Origin: VRUE01 sp963704515
Lineage (GTDB): Bacteria; Actinomycetota; Thermoleophilia; Solirubrobacterales; 70-9
Assembly (NCBI GenBank): GCA_963704515.1
Contig: OY969913.1
Coordinates: forward strand, 1,426,001-1,490,000
DNA length: 64,000 nucleotides
Direction of reading: 5' to 3'
The notes beneath the pieces were generated by a model that was given only the letters and a program-made list of their open reading frames with translations, was not told the DNA's origin and did no database searches. The position numbers were made by a program, and so were the translations under genes. Positions 58,991 through 64,000 of this stretch are shown piece by piece. The stretch's first letter is position 1. Each line of letters opens with the position of its first letter.

Positions 58991-59620
58991 GTGCCGTGGT
59001 TCGTCCACTGGCGCGGATCCCGTCGGGGCCTTGAAAGGAGCGCTGTCCTGAAGCTGCCGAAGCCGTTCTCGGTTGTCGTGGCGCTGGTTCTGTCGGCGTC
59101 CGTGGTCGCGCTCGGCCTCTATGAGACGGGGCATCTGCCCTACCGCGTCTACGTCGTGCACACCGGCTCGATGTACCCGACCATTCCGCCCGAAAGCGCG
59201 GTGGTCGTGCGGGAGGACGAGTACGAAGTGGGGCAGGTGATCTCGTTCAGCGTGCACGGCGAGGTCATCAGCCACCGCCTGGTCGCGATCAACCCTGACG
59301 GCACGACCACCACGAAGGGCGATGCCAACCGCACCGCCGATCCATGGCATGTGCCGGTCTCGAACATCATCGGCGGCGTGGTCGCCGCCCCCCGCCACCT
59401 CGGCTACCTGCTTACCTACGTGAAGACACCCCAGGGCTGCGGTTCGATCCTCATAGCGCTCTTCTGCCTCTGGCAGATCTGGGCGCTCTCGGCGGAGCTC
59501 GTCTTGGATGGCGGTGTGGGCGAGACATCGGTTTCGCGGTCGGCGTGGGTCAGGTCGAGGCCCGCCAGAAACATTTCCGGGGGAAGCGCGTTCTGGGTCC
59601 ACGGCCGGTTCTGGGTCTGA
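58991..59620 (+). CDS. Signal peptidase I of the SipW (Ser-His) type
   Basis: This 209-residue protein has a membrane helix (about 27-44), the catalytic S60 in HTGSMYPTIPPESAVVV and the His H95 in EVISHRLVAI. Further boxes are TTKGDANRTADPWHVPVSNI and a C-terminal helix. The Ser-His dyad distinguishes this ER/archaeal-like class from the usual Ser-Lys enzymes. SipW processes TasA-like proteins; here the substrate gene lies immediately upstream. The start (GTG 58991) is uncertain: AAAGGAG precedes a CTG codon at about 59049. Confidence 0.88.
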   Translation: MPWFVHWRGSRRGLERSAVLKLPKPFSVVVALVLSASVVALGLYETGHLPYRVYVVHTGSMYPTIPPESAVVVREDEYEVGQVISFSVHGEVISHRLVAINPDGTTTTKGDANRTADPWHVPVSNIIGGVVAAPRHLGYLLTYVKTPQGCGSILIALFCLWQIWALSAELVLDGGVGETSVSRSAWVRSRPARNISGGSAFWVHGRFWV

Positions 59621-59658
59621 TGGCTCCGGCTCCGGGAACTCTTTAGCGAATCCATAGA

Positions 59659-60324
59659 GTGGCAAACTCGGTGGCAGCCATGGCGGACCGAGTCGCCCTC
59701 TTCGCCGATCGCCGCGAGGCCGGGCGGCGACTCGCGGCCGCCCTCGGGCGCTACGCCACCGCGGACCCGGTGGTCCTCGCCCTGCCACGGGGTGGAGTGC
59801 CGGTCGGCTTCGAGGTCGCGCGGGCGCTGGGCGCGCGGCTCGACATCGTGCTGGTGCGCAAGCTTGGGGCACCGTTCAACCCCGAGTATGGGATCGGCGC
59901 GATCGCCGAGGGTGGCGTGCGCTTCGTGCGGCGGGACGATGCCGAGGCAGCGGGCGTCTCCGCGGAGGAACTTGAGGAGGTGGTCGCCCGTGAGTCGGCG
60001 GAGTTGGAGCGGCGTCGGCGGCTCTATCGGATGGATGAGGAGCCCCTGCCGGTGGAAGGCCGCACCGCGATCCTGGTCGACGACGGGATCGCCACGGGCG
60101 GCACCGCCGTCGCCGCGGGCCGCGCCCTGCGCGAGCGCGGGGCGGCCAAGGTGGTCCTCGCCGTTCCGGTTGCCCCGCCGGGTAGCGAGGAACGGCTGGG
60201 CGGCGAGTTCGACGAGGTCGTCTGTCTCGAGCAGCCGCACGCCTTCTTCGGGATCGGCCAGTTCTACGCCGACTTCGGCCAGGTGAGCGACGAGGAGACG
60301 ATTGCGCTGCTCGCCGAAGCTTGA
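59659..60324 (+). CDS. Phosphoribosyltransferase family protein
   Basis: This 221-residue protein has the PRPP-binding loop AILVDDGIATGGTAVAAG and the flexible start VVLALPRGGVPVGFEVARAL with LVRKLGAPFNPEYGIGAIAE. This is the erythromycin-resistance/NAD-linked phosphoribosyltransferase-like family frequently found near dienelactone hydrolase-type genes. A GTG at 59659 is assumed; an ATG 21 bases later is possible. The substrate is unknown. Confidence 0.87.
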   Translation: MANSVAAMADRVALFADRREAGRRLAAALGRYATADPVVLALPRGGVPVGFEVARALGARLDIVLVRKLGAPFNPEYGIGAIAEGGVRFVRRDDAEAAGVSAEELEEVVARESAELERRRRLYRMDEEPLPVEGRTAILVDDGIATGGTAVAAGRALRERGAAKVVLAVPVAPPGSEERLGGEFDEVVCLEQPHAFFGIGQFYADFGQVSDEETIALLAEA

Positions 60325-60438
60325 CCGCCACCCCTCGCGTTCGCGTCGTCGCCGGGGGATAGATTCGCGCTGACCGGCCTCGACGGCGGCTTCGAATTCT
60401 CGGTCGAAGGCGAGGAAGAAGGAGCGGCTCCCAGCGCC

Positions 60439-60444
60439 TAGCCT
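60439..60444 (+). promoter_or_regulatory. -10-like element TAGCCT
   Basis: TAGCCT lies 7 bases before the ATG at 60452, without a Shine-Dalgarno. Confidence 0.4.
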
Positions 60445-60451
60445 TGGGGCC

Positions 60452-61213
60452 ATGGCCGAGGCGGCGAAGGCGGAGTCGGCGGTGCGGGCGGCGGTGCGAG
60501 GCCGCGTCCAGGGGGTCTTCTTTCGCGAAGCGACCCGGGAGCGGGCGCTCGCGCTCGGGCTGATGGGCTGGGTGCGGAACGCCGAGGACGGGACGGTGCT
60601 CGTCCACGCCGAGGGGCCTGCGGCGGGGATCGAAGAGCTGGTCGCCTTCCTGCGCGAGGGGCCGCCCGCGGCTCAGGTCGATGCGGTCGAGGTGGAGAGC
60701 GTCAAGGTCGAGGGGCACGAGCAGTTCGCCGTGCGCGGTGTTGTGGCCGGCGCCTTTGTCGTCCAGGAGCACCAGGCGACGGCCCATCACTTCGACCTGC
60801 GGCTCGAGGTGGGCGGCGCGATGCGCTCCTGGGCGGTGCCGAAGGGGCCGTCGATGGACCCGGCGGTCAAACGGCTCGCGCTCCAGGTCGAGGACCACGA
60901 CATCTCCCACAACGATTTCGAGGGTCGCAAGGAGGGCGGCGGGGCGATCGTCTGGGATCGGGGCGGGTATGAGCAGGGCGGGCGGGTGTCCTGGCCAGAG
61001 GCGCTGGAGCGCGGCCACGCGGTCTTCGTCCTGCGCGGCGAGAAGCTGCGCGGCGGCTTTGCCCTGCAGCGCACCCGGCCCGGCGCCAAGCCGCAGTGGC
61101 TGCTGATCAAGCGCCGCGACGACGAGGCGCTGCCCGGTTCGGACGTGGTCGCCGAACGGCCGGAGTCGGTTGTCTCAGGCGAGACGCTCGCCGCGCTGAT
61201 CGGGGGCGGGTGA
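60452..61213 (+). CDS. Fusion of acylphosphatase and LigD-type 3'-phosphoesterase domain
   Basis: This 253-residue protein joins two enzymes. Residues 10-95 form an acylphosphatase with catalytic R25 and N43 (RGRVQGVFFREATRERA, WVRNAEDGTV). Residues about 101-240 form a LigD_N domain: FVVQEHQATAHHFDLRLEVG with H107, H113, D115 and R117, then RLALQVEDHDIS and NDFEG. The usual Tyr after the fourth His is H153. The LigD phosphoesterase trims 3'-phosphates/ribonucleotides at DNA ends. No ligase or Ku gene is nearby. The stop overlaps the next ATG by one base. Confidence 0.85.
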   Translation: MAEAAKAESAVRAAVRGRVQGVFFREATRERALALGLMGWVRNAEDGTVLVHAEGPAAGIEELVAFLREGPPAAQVDAVEVESVKVEGHEQFAVRGVVAGAFVVQEHQATAHHFDLRLEVGGAMRSWAVPKGPSMDPAVKRLALQVEDHDISHNDFEGRKEGGGAIVWDRGGYEQGGRVSWPEALERGHAVFVLRGEKLRGGFALQRTRPGAKPQWLLIKRRDDEALPGSDVVAERPESVVSGETLAALIGGG

Positions 61214-62127
61214 TGGCGGGCGCGGCACAGTCGCCACGGCAGTTCCCCGCCGACGCCGATTCCTGGTTCAGGGTCTCCCGGCTGGAGCCGGGGGTCTGGC
61301 TGATCGGCGAGCCGGGGCACGTCAACAGCTGGTTGATCGAGGGCGACGAGCGGGCGGTGCTGCTCGACACGGGGATGGGGCTGGCCGACATCTCGGCGGC
61401 GGTCGCCACGGTGTGCGAGGCGGAGCCGCTGGTGGTCAACTCCCACGTCCACTTCGACCACGTCGGCGGCAACGAGCTGTTCGCCGAGGTGGCGATGCAC
61501 GAGCTGGGGCCGGAGTGGATCGAGGCCGGCTGCGAGCCGGGGCAGCTGGCCGCGTATCCCGACCTGGTTCCCGAAATGGAGGCCGCTTACGAGCGGCTGC
61601 TCGCCGCCGACCGCACCGACTTCTTCTTGATCGGCCCCGACGAGGAGATGCGGCCCTGGCCGGCCGCGGGGATCGCCGCCCACGGTTGGCGGATCGAGCC
61701 GCCGCCGCCAACGCGGCTGCTCGCCGAGGGCGACGAGATCGACCTCGGCGACCGCGTCCTACGCGTGATCCACACCCCGGGGCACGCCCCCGACCACATC
61801 TGCCTGCTCGACGAGAGGGCGGGCGTGCTCTGGGCGCAGGACCAGGCCTACTACGGGCCGCACCTCGTCTATGAGCCCGGTGCCGACCTCGAGGACTTCG
61901 TCGCCACTACCCGCCGCCTCGCCGACGACCTCTCCGGCTCGCTGCGCACCGTCTACAGCGCGCACTGCCTGCGGCCGACCGTCCCGCCCGCCTTCCTCGC
62001 CGAACTCGCCGACGCCGCCGAGGCGGTCGCCGGCGGCGAAGCCACGATGACTCCCTCGCAGGGCTTCTTCGGCGAGTCGGTGCGCAGCGCCGACTTCGGC
62101 CACTTCTCGATCCTCGTGCGCCGCTGA
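61213..62127 (+). CDS. Metallo-beta-lactamase-fold hydrolase
   Basis: This 304-residue protein has the zinc motif NSHVHFDHVGG and later HTPGHAPDHICLLD and VYSAHCLRPT. The ATG at 61213 overlaps the preceding stop. It could be a glyoxalase II-like thioesterase, lactonase or similar. The substrate is unknown. No signal peptide. Confidence 0.9.
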   Translation: MAGAAQSPRQFPADADSWFRVSRLEPGVWLIGEPGHVNSWLIEGDERAVLLDTGMGLADISAAVATVCEAEPLVVNSHVHFDHVGGNELFAEVAMHELGPEWIEAGCEPGQLAAYPDLVPEMEAAYERLLAADRTDFFLIGPDEEMRPWPAAGIAAHGWRIEPPPPTRLLAEGDEIDLGDRVLRVIHTPGHAPDHICLLDERAGVLWAQDQAYYGPHLVYEPGADLEDFVATTRRLADDLSGSLRTVYSAHCLRPTVPPAFLAELADAAEAVAGGEATMTPSQGFFGESVRSADFGHFSILVRR

Positions 62128-62169
62128 GCGGTTCGTAACAACCCGGCGGCCGGGTACATGTAACTCACG

Positions 62170-62754
62170 ATGCCCACCGGAGGGGACAGCGCCGGCCTGC
62201 GGCCGGATGCCGGCGACGTTCGTTTCGAGCGCTGCTTCGGCGATCACTACGCGGACGTGCTTGGCTTCGCCCTGCGCAGGCTGGACGGCCGGGCGGCGGC
62301 CGAGGACGCCGTCGCCGAGACCTTCGCCGTCGCCTGGCGGCGGCGCGACGTGCTGCCCGAGCCGGCCTTGCCCTGGCTCTACGCGATCGCCTTCCGGGTG
62401 ATCGCCAACCAGCGCCGCTCGCAGCGCCGCCGCCGCGAGCTGGAGGAGCGCCTCGCGCACGAGGCCGGGGCGGGGCGGGGGCAGGACGACCCGGCGGCGG
62501 CGATCGACCGGCGCGACGCCTTCGCCGTTGCCTTCGCGCGGCTCAGCGAGGACGAGCGCGAGGTGCTGCGGCTGGTGGTCTGGGACGGGCTCGGCACGAA
62601 TGACGCGGCCCGCGTGCTCGGCTGCTCGCCGGGCGCCTTCCGCGTGCGCCTGCACCGCGCGCGCCGCAAGCTGGCGAAACAACTGAGGCGCGCCGGACAT
62701 TCACCGGATGAGCGCCGCGTCGCGGCGCCCGACCCCGCCGAGGAGCCAGGTTGA
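62170..62754 (+). CDS. ECF RNA polymerase sigma factor
   Basis: This 194-residue sigma-70 family protein has region 2 (FERCFGDHYADVLGFALRRL, AEDAVAETFAVAWRR) and region 4 (LSEDEREVLRLVVWDGLGTN, AARVLGCSPGAFRVRLHRARRK). It overlaps the next gene, which encodes a membrane protein, by four bases (TTGA), the usual sigma/anti-sigma arrangement. It directs polymerase to an unknown regulon. Confidence 0.93.
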   Translation: MPTGGDSAGLRPDAGDVRFERCFGDHYADVLGFALRRLDGRAAAEDAVAETFAVAWRRRDVLPEPALPWLYAIAFRVIANQRRSQRRRRELEERLAHEAGAGRGQDDPAAAIDRRDAFAVAFARLSEDEREVLRLVVWDGLGTNDAARVLGCSPGAFRVRLHRARRKLAKQLRRAGHSPDERRVAAPDPAEEPG

Positions 62755-63938
62755 GACGCGCAGGCCGAGATACCGATCCGATCGCCGTCATGCGAGGCGC
62801 CAACCCGGCCCTGGCCACGGACCTGCGCCGGACGCTGTCCCGCGAGGACCTGGCACGGGCGCTGCACCGGTCGATCGACGCCGGGCGCCTGCCCTCGCAG
62901 CCGATTCCCCCGGGGGACCGGGTCGCCGCGGAGCTCGCCGTCGCGATCGCCGGGCCGGGCGAGCGCGCCAAGCCCGCTCGCCGCCGCCTTGCCCTGGGCT
63001 TCGGCGCGGGCCTGGCAATCGCCGCGATCGCCGTCGCGATCGTCCTGTTGACCGGCGGCTCGGTCAGCGGCGACCGACCGGCCTTCGCCGCGGCGGCAAT
63101 CGAGGTCGCCGAAGCCAACCCCCGTCTGCTGGTCGGCGCGCCGGGCTGGTCGGTCATGCGGGCCGACGAGTTCGAAGCCGACGAAGGCGAAGTCACCTTC
63201 GGCGACGGCAGCCACGAGCTCAGCGTCCACTGGTACCCGGCGCGGATGTACCGCGGCTACCTGCGCGACCGCGCCAGCGTCAGCCGGCAGCGGCACTCGC
63301 ACCTGCTCGGCCACCTCGCCACCACCGTTCATTACGGGGGCACCGAATACGCGACGATGCTGGCCCCGCAGGGCGCCGTCTTCGTCGAGATCCGCGGTGC
63401 GCTCGCCAGCCGCGCCGAATACGAAGAGGTGCTGCGCTCGCTGCGCCCGGCGGGCGTCGATGCCTGGCTGAACGCGATGCCGCCCAGCGTCGTCCGCCCG
63501 GATGCCCGCGCCGCGGCGATCGCGCGGATGCTGCGCGGCGTGCCGCTGCCGCTCGGCTTCGACCTCGCCCGGCTGCAAGGCGAAGACATCGTGCTCGACC
63601 ACCACCAGCTCGGCGTCGAAGTGGGCGGCAGGGTCGCCTGCGGCTGGGTGCGGAGTTGGCTGGCGGCGAGGAAGGCCGGCGACGCCGCGGGCGCCCGCGA
63701 AGCGGTCGCCGCGATGGCCACGGTGCCGAGCTGGCCGATGGTGCGTGACCCGCGCGAGAGGACTCCCTGGGCGGGGAACCTGAAGCGCGTCGCGAATGAG
63801 ATCGCCGACGGCCGCCTCGACCGGGGCGCCGCCGGCGAGGTCGTCAACGAAGACGGCAGCGGCTACGCGCTGGGCCCGGCTTGGGCGGTCGAGCTCAACT
63901 GCAGCGATCTCTACTGGCGCCACCCGCTCCATCGGTAG
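62751..63938 (+). CDS. Membrane protein paired with the sigma factor, probable anti-sigma-type regulator
   Basis: This 395-residue protein has a basic cytosolic N-terminal part of about 75 residues, one membrane helix (about 81-103) and a large extracytoplasmic domain (about 105-395) with two halves, the second starting VPLPLGFDLARLQ. The TTG start overlaps the sigma stop. I see no zinc-type anti-sigma motif (H-x3-C-x2-C). Its role as an anti-sigma factor is from position and topology. Confidence 0.7.
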   Translation: MRRAGRDTDPIAVMRGANPALATDLRRTLSREDLARALHRSIDAGRLPSQPIPPGDRVAAELAVAIAGPGERAKPARRRLALGFGAGLAIAAIAVAIVLLTGGSVSGDRPAFAAAAIEVAEANPRLLVGAPGWSVMRADEFEADEGEVTFGDGSHELSVHWYPARMYRGYLRDRASVSRQRHSHLLGHLATTVHYGGTEYATMLAPQGAVFVEIRGALASRAEYEEVLRSLRPAGVDAWLNAMPPSVVRPDARAAAIARMLRGVPLPLGFDLARLQGEDIVLDHHQLGVEVGGRVACGWVRSWLAARKAGDAAGAREAVAAMATVPSWPMVRDPRERTPWAGNLKRVANEIADGRLDRGAAGEVVNEDGSGYALGPAWAVELNCSDLYWRHPLHR

Positions 63939-63950
63939 GCGCGCTCCGCG

Positions 63951-63998
63951 GCGCATCCGACATCGACCCCGCTGGAGTGGGGTGAAAGTCGGATGCGC
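63951..63998. repeat. Hairpin at the window end
   Basis: GCGCATCCGAC at 63951 pairs with its complement at 63988-63998. Inside, ACCCCGC pairs with GTGGGGT with one wobble. It begins 12 bases after the stop of the anti-sigma-type gene, like the other stop-proximal hairpins. Confidence 0.65.
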
Positions 63999-64000
63999 GG

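Noticed and set aside
1..64000. CRISPR arrays, insertion sequences, integrases or prophage genes
   Set aside because: None was seen: no regularly spaced repeats, transposase, integrase or phage structural genes. The islands described are small and lack mobility genes.

Overview
The window is high-GC bacterial DNA. Gene content is actinobacterial: an aa3-type cytochrome oxidase locus, an ATP:cobalamin adenosyltransferase, OsmC, DUF1015, tRNAs without an encoded CCA end, and several small families I associate with the class Thermoleophilia (Solirubrobacterales/Gaiellales). That placement is an inference from gene content. Many genes have no Shine-Dalgarno sequence and carry a TA-N3-T type -10 element 6-10 nt before the start codon, so leaderless transcription seems common.

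Layout. 1-6,200: end of a glycosyltransferase, then the main oxidase operon (subunits II, I and III) with two Usp-like genes embedded in it. 6,200-8,460: heme A synthase, a diheme cytochrome c lipoprotein and a CBS protein. 8,464-12,152 (minus strand): an operon of ctaB, two tiny membrane proteins and a second subunit I/II pair that has lost almost all metal, heme and proton-channel residues. This is the most striking item in the window. 12,200-17,700: lipid phosphatase-like and flippase-like membrane proteins, thioredoxin reductase, a small island (SLATT protein, broken Phd antitoxin, DUF4258/DUF2283 pair), then greA. 17,700-24,800: alkylsulfatase and a beta-oxidation cluster. 24,800-30,000: peroxiredoxin, Nudix, SDR, OsmC, cobalamin adenosyltransferase, DUF1015. 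30,000-31,600: HTH/LAGLIDADG-like gene, tRNA-Pro and a decayed pentapeptide-protein gene.

31,600-40,900: msrA, a large membrane protein, hydrolase, tRNA-Arg, small membrane proteins, a third Usp-like paralogue, a class I amidotransferase, tRNA-His and a GH114-like secreted protein. 40,900-53,700: a two-component system with a clear repeat-type operator, a C39-like peptidase next to an L,D-transpeptidase remnant, methyltransferase, PAS-LuxR regulator, hybrid kinase, fatty acid desaturase, PAS-GAF-PP2C phosphatase, a DUF433/DUF5615 toxin-antitoxin pair and a truncated ABC permease. 53,700-64,000: a secreted SUMF1-like / beta-propeller / sulfatase operon, a TasA-like/SipW pair behind a structured leader, a phosphoribosyltransferase, an acylphosphatase-LigD phosphoesterase fusion, a metallo-beta-lactamase-fold hydrolase and an ECF sigma/anti-sigma pair.

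Genes work together in clear units: the respiratory block (oxidase subunits, heme A synthesis, cytochrome c), the fatty-acid block, and signalling/surface blocks. Several gene ends carry long perfect inverted repeats 6-13 nt after the stop codon. In two cases the next gene's start codon sits in the hairpin loop, and two of the hairpins are copies of one 49-bp element.
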